Assembly (NCBI GenBank): GCA_021371935.1
Contig: JAJFVF010000010.1
Location: 95,910 to 159,909, forward strand
DNA: 64,000 bases
Direction of reading: 5' to 3'
From: a bacterium
Lineage (GTDB): Bacteria > Armatimonadota > UBA5829
A program made the translations under genes and the position numbers. Positions 1 through 9,895 of the stretch are shown here, one piece after another (positions within the stretch are counted from its first letter, which is position 1; each line of letters starts with the position of its first letter). The notes under the pieces were generated by a model, which ran no database searches, was not told the DNA's origin, and worked only from the letters and a program-made list of their open reading frames with translations.

Positions 1-60
1 GAGACGACTCGCTGTCTTATAGCACTTATACTTCTCATCGCCGTTTTCCTTCGCCTTCGG

Positions 61-1818
61 CTATTTTTTTACTTCATTCTCTGTCGCCAGTTCAGATATA
101 GTCACAAATGTGTAGCCTTTCTTCTTAAGCGCATCGATGATATCCGGCAGTGCCTGCAGGGTCACCCCCTCCAGGTTGTGCATAAGTATTATTCCCCCCG
201 GCCTTGCCGATGAGACGACGTACCTGAACATTTTTTCTTTCGACGTACCTTCGACCGATGCGCAGTTGGCAGTCCAATAGACGGCCGTCATGCCGAGCTG
301 TTTGACGATCTCAGGCAGTCGCTTGCCTGCCCGCGCTCCAGGCGGCCTGATAAAATGTGTGCCTCTGCCGGTTATCTTGCGGACACACACCGATCCGGCA
401 GCTATTTCCTGCTCTATTTCCTTGGGGCTGAGAAACTCCAGCGCCCGGTGGTTATACGTATGGTTTTGGATATCGTGACCCTCACCAGCCATGCGCTTGA
501 CTATATCAGGGAAAGCCTCGGCCTGCTTGCCGACTACGAAAAAAGTCGCCCTGACGCCTTTTTGCTTCAAGATATCGAGAAGCACGCCGGAATCGGGTTT
601 GGGTCCGTCGTCAAATGAAAGCGCTATTATCTTCCTACTTGTCTTGACGCCATAGAGCTTGGCAGTGTTCCCGCGAGTGCTGTTGAGCCTTGCAATCAAA
701 TCGGATGCGTCCAGATAATTCGGGTTTGCCGCGATTGTCCGTTCCAGCGCATCGACCGCAGTCGGTTCATCATGCATCTTGACGGCGCAGTGTGCCAGAT
801 TATAGTTGATCCCTGCCCGCGAGGGCTTCAGACACATAATTCTCCAAAGCCGCGCCCACAATTTAATCGCTTCATCGCCGGAGACAGGCTCTGATACTGC
901 GCTCGACACGGCATTTTGCACCATCACCTGGATGCTCTTTTCGCTTACAGCGGACCCATATGTGTCGGTGCCGATGATCTTGACCGTGTGAGTGCCGTTT
1001 GCAAACCGGGTCGTATCCCATGAGTATGAAAACGGCGGATTATTGGTCATCCCGACGAATTTGCCGTCCACATGAAACGAAACAATGATTACGCTGTCCG
1101 CCTTGCTGAGGTCGGCTTTTAGTGTGATCGTGCCGGAGACCTGAGGCAATTTGGAAGGTTTTGTTTTGTAGTCCGGGTCCTTTATCGGCCAGCCGGTGAA
1201 TTGGATTGGTGCGCTTTTGAGGAACGTCATCAGGCAGCCTATGCGCTCACCAAACGCATCGTCCGAAGACTTGTCCTGAAGAGCCGTAAGCAGGGCCATT
1301 GCCTCGGAGTAATCGCCTTTGCTCATCTGACACAGCGCGCTCATCGCCTGCAGAGACTCATCCTCGCCCGCGTCGACCGCATATTTTCCCGACTCGATGG
1401 CCTTCACATACTCTGTCGCGCCTTTTGTGGGCAGGTCACGAGCCTGGGAAAAACATTCTGCTGCTTCCTTGAGCTTGTTCTTGCTCAGGTAATTGAGCCC
1501 TTTGCAGTAGTATGCGCAGGAGCAGTGCTTGTTGAGGTCAAGCGCCCGGTCAAACTCGGCTACGGCACCTTCGGAACGGCCTCCGCAAAGCAGAGTTACG
1601 CCCAGCGCGACATGTGCCAGCGTGTCACCGGAGTTGCAGGCAAGAGCTTCTTTCAGAGCGGCTGCGCTCTCATTTGTCTTGCCCTGTTCCAGTTCGCTCA
1701 GGCCGTCCGCTACATGCCCCAAATAGTCCTCAGGCGCACAAAAACATGCGCTGCCTGCGAAAGTCAGCAGCGCCGCGATTATCGTGATAACATGAAATTT
1801 GTGTATAACGTTCAACAC
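61..1818 (-). CDS. Secreted TPR / Ig-like / polysaccharide deacetylase protein
   Basis: 585 residues. An N-terminal hydrophobic segment ending near ACFCAPED looks like a signal peptide. Residues about 30-200 are TPR-like helical repeats. Residues about 225-300 form a bacterial Ig-like domain (VDGKFVGMTNNPPFSYSWD). Residues about 395-580 are a NodB/CE4 deacetylase domain with SFDDGPKPD, the metal pair NHTYNH, RPPGAR and ILMHN. In the fourth CE4 motif (YWTANC) the usual Asp is not evident, so activity may be altered. Family knowledge predicts metal-dependent removal of N- or O-acetyl groups from peptidoglycan or exopolysaccharide outside the membrane. The start is GTG at 1818 or the next codon, TTG. 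An AAGGGG tract lies just upstream. Transcribed away from the glutamine synthetase gene. Confidence 0.82.
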   Translation of the reverse strand: MLNVIHKFHVITIIAALLTFAGSACFCAPEDYLGHVADGLSELEQGKTNESAAALKEALACNSGDTLAHVALGVTLLCGGRSEGAVAEFDRALDLNKHCSCAYYCKGLNYLSKNKLKEAAECFSQARDLPTKGATEYVKAIESGKYAVDAGEDESLQAMSALCQMSKGDYSEAMALLTALQDKSSDDAFGERIGCLMTFLKSAPIQFTGWPIKDPDYKTKPSKLPQVSGTITLKADLSKADSVIIVSFHVDGKFVGMTNNPPFSYSWDTTRFANGTHTVKIIGTDTYGSAVSEKSIQVMVQNAVSSAVSEPVSGDEAIKLWARLWRIMCLKPSRAGINYNLAHCAVKMHDEPTAVDALERTIAANPNYLDASDLIARLNSTRGNTAKLYGVKTSRKIIALSFDDGPKPDSGVLLDILKQKGVRATFFVVGKQAEAFPDIVKRMAGEGHDIQNHTYNHRALEFLSPKEIEQEIAAGSVCVRKITGRGTHFIRPPGARAGKRLPEIVKQLGMTAVYWTANCASVEGTSKEKMFRYVVSSARPGGIILMHNLEGVTLQALPDIIDALKKKGYTFVTISELATENEVKK

Positions 1819-2069
1819 CCCTTACATGACGAAAATTTCAGGTAAATAGTTCAGTGGACGGTGCAAATCATCCTGCAAATGCGTGTGCATTGCCCATATG
1901 CGTACCTGCCGATACAAACGCTTAAACCTTGCGAAACAAACATGAAACAATTGGCTAGGATAATAGTACCGAAAAACTGAGCCGTACGGTGTTATTATAA
2001 TAGCACGAAAATGCAAGGGCGCATCCGCGGCTATGTAAGCCTGGATTCAATAAGAGAGGAAGATAACTG

Positions 2070-4184
2070 ATGAGTAACCTAAATGGAAGCGAGCCGGTCA
2101 GCAGTTTGTACGGCTCCAATGTATTCAGCGAAGCGGTTATGCGTGAACGCTTGCCCAAGGATGTATACAAGTCCATCAAGCGCACAATTGATGGCGGCGC
2201 CCCGCTGGATCCGAGCATAGCCGCTACTGTGGCAAGTGCAATGAAAGACTGGGCCATCGAAAAAGGCGCAACACATTTCTGCCACTGGTTCCAGCCGATG
2301 ACCGGTGTGACCGCTGAAAAGCATGATGCATTCATATCCCCGACAGGTGACGGCCGCACTATTATGGAGTTCAGCGGCAAGGAACTTATTCAGGGTGAAC
2401 CCGATGCTTCATCGTTTCCATCCGGTGGGCTGCGTGCAACATTCGAGGCTCGCGGCTATACGGCATGGGACTGCACTTCCCCGGTTTTCGTCAAGGAAAG
2501 CGGCGACAGCATCTCTCTGTATATTCCGAGCGCGTTCTGCTCATATACCAGCGAGGCGCTCGACAAGAAAACTCCTCTGCTTCGCTCTATGGATATCCTG
2601 AGCAAACAGGCTGTCCGCGTGCTGCGTGCCCTCGGCAACACATCATCCAATCATGTGACCGCCACACTCGGCCCTGAGCAGGAATATTTCCTGGTCGATG
2701 CCGATTTTGTTAAAGAGAGAATGGATCTTATCCTGTGCGGACGCACTCTCTTCGGCGCGCCGCCGCCCAAAGGTCAGGAGATGGAAGACCACTACTTCGG
2801 CACAATCCACGAGCGAGTGGCGTCATTCATGACCGAAGTCAACGAAGAACTCTGGAAACTGGGCGTATCGGCCAAAACACAGCACAATGAAGTATCGCCT
2901 GCTCAGTATGAGCTGGCTCCCATATTCGCGACTGTCAACGTCGCCACAGACCACAACCAGCTCACCATGGAGACCATGCAGAAAGTGGCCATCCGCCATG
3001 GTTTCGTCTGCCTGCTGCATGAAAAGCCCTTCGCCGGAGTGAACGGTTCGGGCAAGCACAACAACTGGTCTATCGTGACCGATGACGGCATCAATCTGCT
3101 CGATCCGGGCAAGACCCCGCATGAGAACGAGCAGTTCCTTATCTTCCTGTGCTCCATAATCAGAGCGGTCGACAAGTATGCCAAGATACTGCGCGCAAGT
3201 GTGGCGACCTCCGGCAACGACCATCGTCTGGGAGCCAACGAAGCACCGCCTGCGATCGTCTCGATCTTCCTCGGCGATCAGCTCACCGATATATTCAAGC
3301 AGCTCGGAAACGGCGGCGCGAAGAGCAGCAAGTCCGGCGGAGAACTCAAGCTGGGTGTCAGCACACTGCCCAAGCTGCCGATGGACTGCACCGACCGCAA
3401 CAGGACATCGCCGTTTGCATTCACAGGCAACAAGTTCGAGTTCAGAATGGTCGGCTCGACACAGTCTACTGCCGGTCCGAACTTTGTACTAAACAGCATC
3501 GTGGCCGATGTGCTCTCGGAAGTCGCTGATGCATTGGAGAAAGCTCCGGACGTGAGCGCCAAGGCTCAGGAAATCCTGGCCAAGATCGCAACCGAACATA
3601 AGAAGATTATCTTCAATGGTGACAACTACACAGAAGAATGGACCGTTGAAGCGGAGAAGCGTGGTCTCCCGAACATTTGCAACTCGGTGGATTCGCTCGA
3701 TGCTATGCTGGAGCCGGATGTTGTCAAGCTCTTCTCCAAGCATGGGGTCCTTTCCGAGCATGAGTGGCATGCGCGCTACGAAATCCTGCTCGAAAGATAC
3801 TGCAAAGAGATCAATATTGAGGGTCTGACCACGATAAATATCGCAAAGCGCCAGATTCTGCCGGTCGCGATCGAATATTCGAGCATGGTCGCAAACACCA
3901 TCAACTCGGTGAAGGCTGCAGGCGCAACCTCAAAGGCTCAGAGCAAGATACTGACCGATGTCTGCTCACTGATCGACGACCTGCAGGTAGGCATCGTCAA
4001 GCTCGAAGAGGCTGTCGAAAAGTCCGCATCTGTCGAGGATGTGCCGAAGCAGGCTCGCGCTTATCGTGACAGCGTAATTCCGGCAATGGCCGAGGTCCGC
4101 AAGGCTGTCGATGCACTTGAGATGATAGTGGATGCAGATATGTGGCCGCTGCCGACATATGCGCAGATGCTGTTTGTCAGGTGA
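2070..4184 (+). CDS. glnN: Glutamine synthetase type III (GSIII)
   Basis: 704 residues, the length typical of the GlnN/GSIII family and far longer than GlnA. It makes glutamine from glutamate, ammonia and ATP in the cytoplasm. Family motifs are clear: [13 protein letters not shown] in the N-terminal domain, [10 protein letters not shown] and [14 protein letters not shown] (metal and glutamate ligands), [24 protein letters not shown], and [18 protein letters not shown]. The C-terminal GSIII-specific region is present. The ATG start has GAGAGGAAG about 8 bases upstream. A TATAAT box at 1996-2001 could be its promoter, but no good -35 was seen. It is a single gene closed by a strong terminator. 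A second, type I synthetase lies at 31250-32578. Confidence 0.96.
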   Translation: MSNLNGSEPVSSLYGSNVFSEAVMRERLPKDVYKSIKRTIDGGAPLDPSIAATVASAMKDWAIEKGATHFCHWFQPMTGVTAEKHDAFISPTGDGRTIMEFSGKELIQGEPDASSFPSGGLRATFEARGYTAWDCTSPVFVKESGDSISLYIPSAFCSYTSEALDKKTPLLRSMDILSKQAVRVLRALGNTSSNHVTATLGPEQEYFLVDADFVKERMDLILCGRTLFGAPPPKGQEMEDHYFGTIHERVASFMTEVNEELWKLGVSAKTQHNEVSPAQYELAPIFATVNVATDHNQLTMETMQKVAIRHGFVCLLHEKPFAGVNGSGKHNNWSIVTDDGINLLDPGKTPHENEQFLIFLCSIIRAVDKYAKILRASVATSGNDHRLGANEAPPAIVSIFLGDQLTDIFKQLGNGGAKSSKSGGELKLGVSTLPKLPMDCTDRNRTSPFAFTGNKFEFRMVGSTQSTAGPNFVLNSIVADVLSEVADALEKAPDVSAKAQEILAKIATEHKKIIFNGDNYTEEWTVEAEKRGLPNICNSVDSLDAMLEPDVVKLFSKHGVLSEHEWHARYEILLERYCKEINIEGLTTINIAKRQILPVAIEYSSMVANTINSVKAAGATSKAQSKILTDVCSLIDDLQVGIVKLEEAVEKSASVEDVPKQARAYRDSVIPAMAEVRKAVDALEMIVDADMWPLPTYAQMLFVR

Positions 4185-4204
4185 TCGGCTGATAATAAAA
4201 TAGC

Positions 4205-4236
4205 AAAAAGCCGGGGCATTTTGTCCCGGCTTTTTT
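4205..4236. terminator. Bidirectional intrinsic terminator
   Basis: A perfect 11-bp stem, AAAAAGCCGGG / CCCGGCTTTTT (4205-4215 with 4225-4235), has a 9-base loop and T-runs on both strands. It sits between the converging glnN and M48 peptidase genes and serves both. Confidence 0.93.
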
Positions 4237-4237
4237 A

Positions 4238-6874
4238 TTACGTGTATGGAATGAAACCATAGATGCCGGTACTGATCGGCTCCGTGGGCTGCTGATCCTT
4301 TGGAGCGCGTTCCCAATGCACTTTGATCGAATCCAGTATACGGCCGGGATGCATGGCTTCATATATACTCCAGATGTAATCCTTTGCAGTCTCAATGTTC
4401 GGTGCGCAGACCAGCAGCGACATTCTCTTCATCTTCAGCGGTGAGCCGTCAAGGTCAATGGTCGATACCCACGCCGTGCATTCAGATGTTGACTCTTCAC
4501 ACGAAGTCAGCCCCTTGAATATGCCGGGAAGCAATTCCTCAACGGGTGTTGCGTCAGGGAGAGTCTCCTTGCATACGTTTAATGCTTCAAGAAGCAGGCT
4601 GTGCGCACGTTCTTTATTTTCATTTTGATATTCTATGTTCGCAAGACAGAGTAATGACGATGGACTGAATCCAAGCTCAACCACTGCTTCCAGGTAGTGT
4701 TTCGCCTTTTCCATCTCCCCTGCATCAAAACAAATTCTGCCCACTGTCCCAAGGGTTTTTGGTCCCGGCTCTTTTTCAAGAAGTGTATTTATCATATTAT
4801 CGGCATCATCTGCATGTCCAAGAAATGTTTCTGCAACGAGTGCGCATAGCATAACCTCATAATCATCGGGTTGTTCCTTTTGAATGATCGCGATCTGCTC
4901 ATTTGCCGCTTTTGCTCGCCGCAAGTCAAGCAGCACCTTGGTCAAAAGCAATCGCAGCGAATGATCGTTCGGCGCCAGGCTCACTGCACGTCGTATGTTG
5001 AACAGGGCTTCATTTAGTTTTTCGCGCTCCCACTGACATCTCGCAAGCAGCGCAAGCACGGTCGGCTCATTAGGGTATCGCGCTGCAGCGTCAATCAGAT
5101 AAACTTCAGCAGCGTTCCAGCTTCTCTGCAGCGCAAATGCCCATCCAAATCCCCATGTCAACGTGCCGACGAGGTTGCAGCGGCTGTATATAGTGTTGAT
5201 TGACCGATTCGAGGCGTCCGCGTTGCCGAAATAGGCCTCAGATACGCCGTTAGCCAAAAGAGCCTCGTCACATTTGGAGCTGGCCATGATAGCCAGTCTT
5301 GAAGCGGCGAGTGCTGTCTTGTAGTCGCATTCCTTGAGAGCGGCATAGGCACGGTCTGCCCAATATCTCGCTAAGTTTGCTCTGCCCATCCTGAGCGGCT
5401 TGGCTTGATTCGAAAGCATGGCCTCAAACTCTTTGTCGTTCGCGTCATCAGGATCAGGATTGCACCTCAGCTTCTCATCTACCAGTCTGTAACTTGGGAA
5501 TGGAAGCCCAACGCGCTCACTGTAACCCATAATTCGGAACAGAGCAACACAGATCACAAGGATGGCTGCCATTATCAAAACAGCCAGAATAGATGCGCTA
5601 CTGAGCAAGCCTACTATGAAAAACATCAGCGTGAACACACCGATAATAATGAAGAGCGCCTGCCATCCAGTAAACTTCATTTGGCCGATCGATTTTTTGC
5701 GAATCCAGCGCGCCAGTCTATTCGTATCATCCTGCTCAGCCAAGCTGATGACTCGCTCGATCTCGTCGGCAATTTTCCTGGCCACAAAATCCGGGTCTCT
5801 GATTAGACTGATTGCGGGTTCGCCTGCCTCTGAAATTTCACCCTCACCCCACATCGCCAACCTGTCGGCTGTGGTCGGGTGGGTGTTGAAATCACCTGGT
5901 TTGCTGTTCGCAAGTGTCTTATTCACCAGTTCAGTTCGCTCTTCACCATCTGCCGGGGAGAGTCTGGCGTGAAGCCAGTCCGTGAAACTCTCATCGCGTT
6001 CAAGATGCATCAGACGCTCTTTGAACGTCAGGTCCCGGCCTTTTATTGAAGCGATATCTGTTGCCAGCAGTGCACTCTTGCACGCGCCTGCTCCGCATAT
6101 CCGGGCAGCCAAACGGTCTGCCGCGAACTCATCTTGCCTCATATATGCCGATACAAGTTTGAGAGCGAGTTTTGCAAATTGTCCTGCGATGCCCGAGAGA
6201 ATCTCAGCGAGATAAAACCGCTGCTTTGCTTCATGGACAGAAGAGCACAATGATGAAAGCTCCTGCGACATCTGGATACAGCGATATGTGCCGTTTATGA
6301 CGACATTGCGATACCCGCGATTGATCAGTTTTGCATGAGAGAGTTCATGCGCCATTATCGCAGCCAGTTCTTGCTCAGAGAGGATCGCCAGCATATCGAA
6401 ACCGATCATAAGTCGAGTGCTTCCCTTGCCGGTTCGATAGCCGGATAGATGAACCGAGGCATTGTTTTCCATTTCAAGGACTATCCCATCAGGCGGCACA
6501 ACACCAATTTTGCTGGCCAACTCTGTTGAAAGCTCATATAGCCTCGGCGCAACTGATTTTGGGAGTTTGATATGGCAGTCTCGGCTCTCCTCGAACTTGA
6601 AACTGCGAATGATTGTGATCAGCAGCGAGTATACTGCCTGTGTGGGGGCTATAATCTTTCCAGCCAACCCGATCCTCGCAGCCGGTATTATTAAAGCAAT
6701 ATCCATAGCAAGAACGACCAAGGTAATTGCAATAGCGCCAGCGCCAAATACATAGCTCAGCAAAGAAATCAGAGCACACCAGACAAGCAGAGCCGTGTGA
6801 GCGCTTCCAGACAGTGGCTTTTCAGGCTTGAGACTTTGCGTGGTTTTGCTCTGCTTTGCAGAATCAATCGTCAT
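4238..6874 (-). CDS. Membrane M48-family zinc metallopeptidase with TPR C-terminus
   Basis: 878 residues. Two or more membrane segments lie at about residues 28-75. The peptidase domain carries HELSH at about 176-180 (HExxH zinc motif) and DEFAAD at about 248-253, which supplies the third zinc ligand in the M48 (HtpX/Ste24) family. A second membrane block lies at about 390-445. The rest, about 500-800, is TPR-like repeats. Family knowledge suggests a membrane protease for misfolded membrane proteins. The large TPR half implies binding to partner proteins or substrate. It is a monocistronic minus-strand gene that ends on the shared terminator. Confidence 0.85.
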   Translation of the reverse strand: MTIDSAKQSKTTQSLKPEKPLSGSAHTALLVWCALISLLSYVFGAGAIAITLVVLAMDIALIIPAARIGLAGKIIAPTQAVYSLLITIIRSFKFEESRDCHIKLPKSVAPRLYELSTELASKIGVVPPDGIVLEMENNASVHLSGYRTGKGSTRLMIGFDMLAILSEQELAAIMAHELSHAKLINRGYRNVVINGTYRCIQMSQELSSLCSSVHEAKQRFYLAEILSGIAGQFAKLALKLVSAYMRQDEFAADRLAARICGAGACKSALLATDIASIKGRDLTFKERLMHLERDESFTDWLHARLSPADGEERTELVNKTLANSKPGDFNTHPTTADRLAMWGEGEISEAGEPAISLIRDPDFVARKIADEIERVISLAEQDDTNRLARWIRKKSIGQMKFTGWQALFIIIGVFTLMFFIVGLLSSASILAVLIMAAILVICVALFRIMGYSERVGLPFPSYRLVDEKLRCNPDPDDANDKEFEAMLSNQAKPLRMGRANLARYWADRAYAALKECDYKTALAASRLAIMASSKCDEALLANGVSEAYFGNADASNRSINTIYSRCNLVGTLTWGFGWAFALQRSWNAAEVYLIDAAARYPNEPTVLALLARCQWEREKLNEALFNIRRAVSLAPNDHSLRLLLTKVLLDLRRAKAANEQIAIIQKEQPDDYEVMLCALVAETFLGHADDADNMINTLLEKEPGPKTLGTVGRICFDAGEMEKAKHYLEAVVELGFSPSSLLCLANIEYQNENKERAHSLLLEALNVCKETLPDATPVEELLPGIFKGLTSCEESTSECTAWVSTIDLDGSPLKMKRMSLLVCAPNIETAKDYIWSIYEAMHPGRILDSIKVHWERAPKDQQPTEPISTGIYGFIPYT

Positions 6875-7016
6875 ATTCGATCTCCCCGCCGATGAAAATC
6901 GGTTACATATACCAATAATGTTCGACCAAAGTTACATTTCGACCTTCAGTTGCTTGTTACCGGAGTCAGTATGGGAATAAATCAACCGAATTACCAACAA
7001 AAGGAGGCATATTACG

Positions 7017-7283
7017 ATGCGGCTAAACATATTGGCCTTTGGTCTGACCTGCGGAATAATGTGGGGTTTCGGAGTTTTCTTTCTCACATGGTGGATAATG
7101 GCATTCATGGGTGTGACGAATGACCCTATCGTGCTTGGTTATATGTACAGAGGCTATAACATCAGCCCAATTGGAAGCGTTATTGGATTGGCGTGGGCTT
7201 TAGCCGATGGGTTTGTAGGCGGCGTGATATTCGCCTGGTTATACAATCTGATAACAAGCAAGATGCATCCATCCAACGAGTGA
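7017..7283 (+). CDS. Small two-helix membrane protein, 'bacteriophage holin'-like family
   Basis: 88 residues with two hydrophobic spans (about 5-35 and 50-80) and the Gly-rich ADGFVGGVIFAWLYN segment. That segment is typical of a small chromosomal family often labelled 'bacteriophage holin' in databases. A perfect AAAGGAGG ribosome site lies 9 bases before the ATG. No other phage gene is near, so a lysis role is not supported. A decayed second copy of its 3' half lies about 0.8 kb downstream (7941-8055), showing that the gene has been duplicated here. Confidence 0.7.
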   Translation: MRLNILAFGLTCGIMWGFGVFFLTWWIMAFMGVTNDPIVLGYMYRGYNISPIGSVIGLAWALADGFVGGVIFAWLYNLITSKMHPSNE

Positions 7284-7430
7284 ACTCTATCTTGAATCAG
7301 CCAAGATAATTTTGTGTCGGTTACAAACGTTGAGTGGGAGGGCGGACACGGTCATCTGTTTCCAGGACAAAAAAACAGTGCTATGGGACGTCTATAACAG
7401 TGACAGACAAAAAATATGGAGGAGAAAGCT

Positions 7431-7970
7431 ATGAAGTATTGGATTGCAATTTTTGTTCTGGCACTGGCATTGGCAGGTTGCGGCAGGCAAAACGTCAATC
7501 TTCCAGGTTGGGCGCCCAAAAACCCTTCTTCTGGGTTCGTCAGAGCTGCAAATGCGCTGAAATCGTTCCCGGACGGATCCGACAAGGCGCAAGATGCCCG
7601 TCTTCATCAAATCTTGGTGCCTGCATGGGAGTTTTTAGGCACACTTGGCGATGATCAGATCAGCAGTCTGACCAATAACAAGCAACTCCGTCTGCCCTAC
7701 GGTTCATTAACGAAAGCTCAGCAGAGCCTGATCTCCAGCTTTTTTGAGACCTATCGACAAACAATGAAAAATGTGCCTCCCAGTGACGACTGGCCAAGTG
7801 ATGAATTGGCAGAGATCGTTAAACTCGGCGCAAAACAAGACTTGTCGAATGTGGATATACAACTGGATATCAGAGCAAACAATCTGGTGCGATTTGCCTG
7901 TGTTATCCAATATCCGAATGGAAGCGAGAGTAAGCCACTGCCTCTTATTGGTTTGGGATATATGCGCTGA
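7431..7970 (+). CDS. Small lipoprotein of unknown function
   Basis: 179 residues from the ATG at 7431, chosen because GGAGGA lies 8 bases before it. An in-frame ATG at 7416 is overlapped by that ribosome site. The N-terminus is a lipoprotein signal, with a hydrophobic stretch followed by LALAGCGRQ (lipobox with Cys about 17). The remainder is soluble and not recognised. The last residues (PLIGLGYMR) resemble the middle of the neighbouring holin-like protein (DPIVLGYMYR). The true 3' end may therefore have been replaced by a decayed copy of that gene. Confidence 0.7.
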   Translation: MKYWIAIFVLALALAGCGRQNVNLPGWAPKNPSSGFVRAANALKSFPDGSDKAQDARLHQILVPAWEFLGTLGDDQISSLTNNKQLRLPYGSLTKAQQSLISSFFETYRQTMKNVPPSDDWPSDELAEIVKLGAKQDLSNVDIQLDIRANNLVRFACVIQYPNGSESKPLPLIGLGYMR

Positions 7971-8055
7971 AAACCGTCAGACCAATTGGAGGTGTTATTG
8001 GACTTTGGTCGACGGGTTCGTGGATTGGCCTGGCAGTTGTCTTGCTGTTATACTA
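7941..8055 (+). pseudogene. Remnant of a second holin-like gene
   Basis: Bases 7978-8004 match 7163-7189 of the holin-like gene at 23 of 27 positions by eye, and encode PIGGVIGL versus PIGSVIGL. Similarity continues past a small deletion (tttggtcgacgggttcgtgg versus tttagccgatgggtttgtag). It probably extends back into the end of the lipoprotein gene. The copy is frameshifted and has no start. It lies between the lipoprotein and acetyltransferase genes. Confidence 0.5.
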
Positions 8056-8528
8056 TGGATATGAAAGACATTGCCCAAGAGTTTCAGTTCATGGACCCGG
8101 GACATCTTGTCGACGAAGAACTTGAACTCATACTTGTTGAGAGGCTGCCTGGCGATCCTGCGCGCGCCTTTGTTCCTGCCTATGTGTTCGATATGCGTGT
8201 TGACGGCCAGAAGGTCGGTGGTATCAACCTGCGAATCGGCAATACTGATGGTATTGTCACTTACGGTGGACATATCGGGTATGTCGTTGAGCCTGAGTCA
8301 CGCGGGCATCATTATGCTGAGCGGGCCTGTCGACTGGTTTTTCCATTGGCTAAAAATCATGGTCTCACAATCCTCTGGATAACTTGTAATCCAGATAACA
8401 TACCTTCTCGTAGGACATGCGAGCGGTTGGGGGCGACTTTGGTCGAGATCGTCGATCTTCCCGAAGATAACAATATGTATCAGCGGGGGGAACGTGAAAA
8501 GTGCCGATTTAGGATTGATTTAGATTAA
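8055..8528 (+). CDS. GNAT-family N-acetyltransferase
   Basis: 157 residues from the ATG at 8055 (8061 is equally possible). The longer in-frame reading from TTG 7986 is rejected because it runs through the decayed holin-like copy. The Acetyltransf_3-like pattern is visible: a beta strand with GGINLRIG, YVVEPESRGHHYAERA (acetyl-CoA pyrophosphate loop), and NPDNIPSRRTCERLGA near the end. It should transfer an acetyl group to a small amine or a protein N-terminus; the substrate is unknown. No clear ribosome site was found. Its TAA stop is the first codon of the repeat at 8525. Confidence 0.75.
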   Translation: MDMKDIAQEFQFMDPGHLVDEELELILVERLPGDPARAFVPAYVFDMRVDGQKVGGINLRIGNTDGIVTYGGHIGYVVEPESRGHHYAERACRLVFPLAKNHGLTILWITCNPDNIPSRRTCERLGATLVEIVDLPEDNNMYQRGEREKCRFRIDLD

Positions 8529-8607
8529 GCAATTCACACTAAGTAAATTGCATCTCCCATATTACGAACACATGTCTTTGATATAATCAAGACCGTATAT
8601 TACTTAA
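8525..8607. repeat. MITE-like repeat, copy A (83 bp, inverted orientation)
   Basis: It begins TTAAGCAATT and ends ATTACTTAA. The first 30 bases (aagcaattcacactaagta, then aattgca) match the reverse complement of the right end of the 100-bp copies at 24671 and 51971, and its far end matches their left end. It lies between convergent genes and contributes the stop codons of both the acetyltransferase (8526-8528) and the protease-like gene (8600-8602). Confidence 0.6.
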
Positions 8608-9874
8608 TTTCCCCTGGGTTTGCATACTGCTTCATTACGTCAGAGTATGCACTTTGTATCTCTGCAATAGAGGGCTGCCTCAGGGCTGCTTGATGTGCAT
8701 AAGACTCCGCCTCGGACTTCCTTCCCAACTTAATCAGCAGTGACAAGCAGTCTCTAAGTCCTTCAATATCTCTGGGGTTGAGCGCAAAAGCTTTTTTGTA
8801 TTCGATTACTGCATCTTTCGGCCTGGAGCTTTCGAGGAACCTGGCATAGCTGAAATGAATGCCGGCTTCGCATGGACCGAGCGTCAATGCTTTTTTATAA
8901 TGCTGCCAAGCTAAGTCCATCTGATCGTTATAGAATGCTGATTGTGCAAGAAGCATGTGTGCATACGCAGAGAAAGGGCGCAGCTTTACTAATTCTTTGG
9001 CACAAGAAAGCTGATCATTGAGTGTGGAAACAGTGAAGTAGTGGATTATGTTTAAGAAAGCTTCTTTTGAATTCTCAGTCGATGATTGGAGAGGCCTATA
9101 ATTCTTTGGCTCATTGATTTTGCGCGTGATTGCGGCCAATTGGTTTGCGGTGCATGTTCCGATTGCAGTAGTGTAGCCCAACTTTTGACTATGTGCGCGT
9201 GTATGGAATATACCAACCATGTTGCCCGTGTTTGATGAGATGACCGGCGAACCGGGCCAGACAGACTCGACCTCCTGACTGGTATCACGCATCCACAACA
9301 TAAGCGGTTGGCCATGCTTAACACCCACGGCTGTCACAGTTAATTTGTCTGTACATAGATCAAGCTCACTTTCCATACGAACTTTTTTTGTATTATAGAA
9401 GGATATTAAGACACGATCTGTGTCCAATATCTCTTGCTCTTTTGCAAGCGAGAAGGCGGGATGCTTGGTCCATGGCAATTTCAGAATGGCAACGTCCAAT
9501 TTAGGATAAATTGCTACAATTCTTGCCTCGCAAATGTCGCCTAAATAGGGGCTGATGACATAGGGATTACTTAACCCTGTAAAGTTGTTGTAGCGGTGTG
9601 ACTGCACAATATACTCGCAACTTGCAACTAAATACCTGCCATCTCCAAACACAAATCCGGGACCTATTTTCCATGAATTGCCCCATGAATTAATAATTAT
9701 CAGCAGTGCTTCAGGATCAAGCTGCTTCCCGTTTTCAAATGTGATGGCTTCCTGCTGTTTTACCTTAGGATTCTGTATTTGATCTGCATTAATGCGTAGG
9801 CTGATGGTGCCAACGCTAACCAAAATAAATAGTATGCAAACTAATTTAGATATAACTCTGGGATGAGACTCCAT
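8600..9874 (-). CDS. Secreted trypsin-fold/TPR protein with destroyed catalytic triad
   Basis: 424 residues from the ATG at 9874, preceded by GGAGGA at 5 bases; an upstream in-frame TTG at 9892 overlaps that site. It has a signal peptide, a trypsin-like domain (about 45-240) and TPRs (about 260-420). Alignment with the neighbouring paralogue shows that the catalytic His is Glu at about residue 87 (GDGRYLVASCEYIV). The Asp is kept at about 127 (KLDVAIL). The nucleophile Ser is Pro at about 207 (VWPGSPV). It cannot work as a serine protease and may be a regulator, decoy or binding protein. It lies 21 bases downstream of the active copy, so the two are probably co-transcribed. Confidence 0.85.
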   Translation of the reverse strand: MESHPRVISKLVCILFILVSVGTISLRINADQIQNPKVKQQEAITFENGKQLDPEALLIIINSWGNSWKIGPGFVFGDGRYLVASCEYIVQSHRYNNFTGLSNPYVISPYLGDICEARIVAIYPKLDVAILKLPWTKHPAFSLAKEQEILDTDRVLISFYNTKKVRMESELDLCTDKLTVTAVGVKHGQPLMLWMRDTSQEVESVWPGSPVISSNTGNMVGIFHTRAHSQKLGYTTAIGTCTANQLAAITRKINEPKNYRPLQSSTENSKEAFLNIIHYFTVSTLNDQLSCAKELVKLRPFSAYAHMLLAQSAFYNDQMDLAWQHYKKALTLGPCEAGIHFSYARFLESSRPKDAVIEYKKAFALNPRDIEGLRDCLSLLIKLGRKSEAESYAHQAALRQPSIAEIQSAYSDVMKQYANPGEIK

Positions 9875-9895
9875 TCGTTCCTCCAGCAGCAACCA

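Noticed and set aside
1201..1845. 214-codon plus-strand reading frame opposite the deacetylase TPR region
   Set aside because: Shadow frame with no ribosome site; the secreted deacetylase is supported on the other strand.
7017..7283. Holin-like gene as a sign of a prophage
   Set aside because: No integrase, terminase, capsid or lysin gene is nearby; this family is common in chromosomes.
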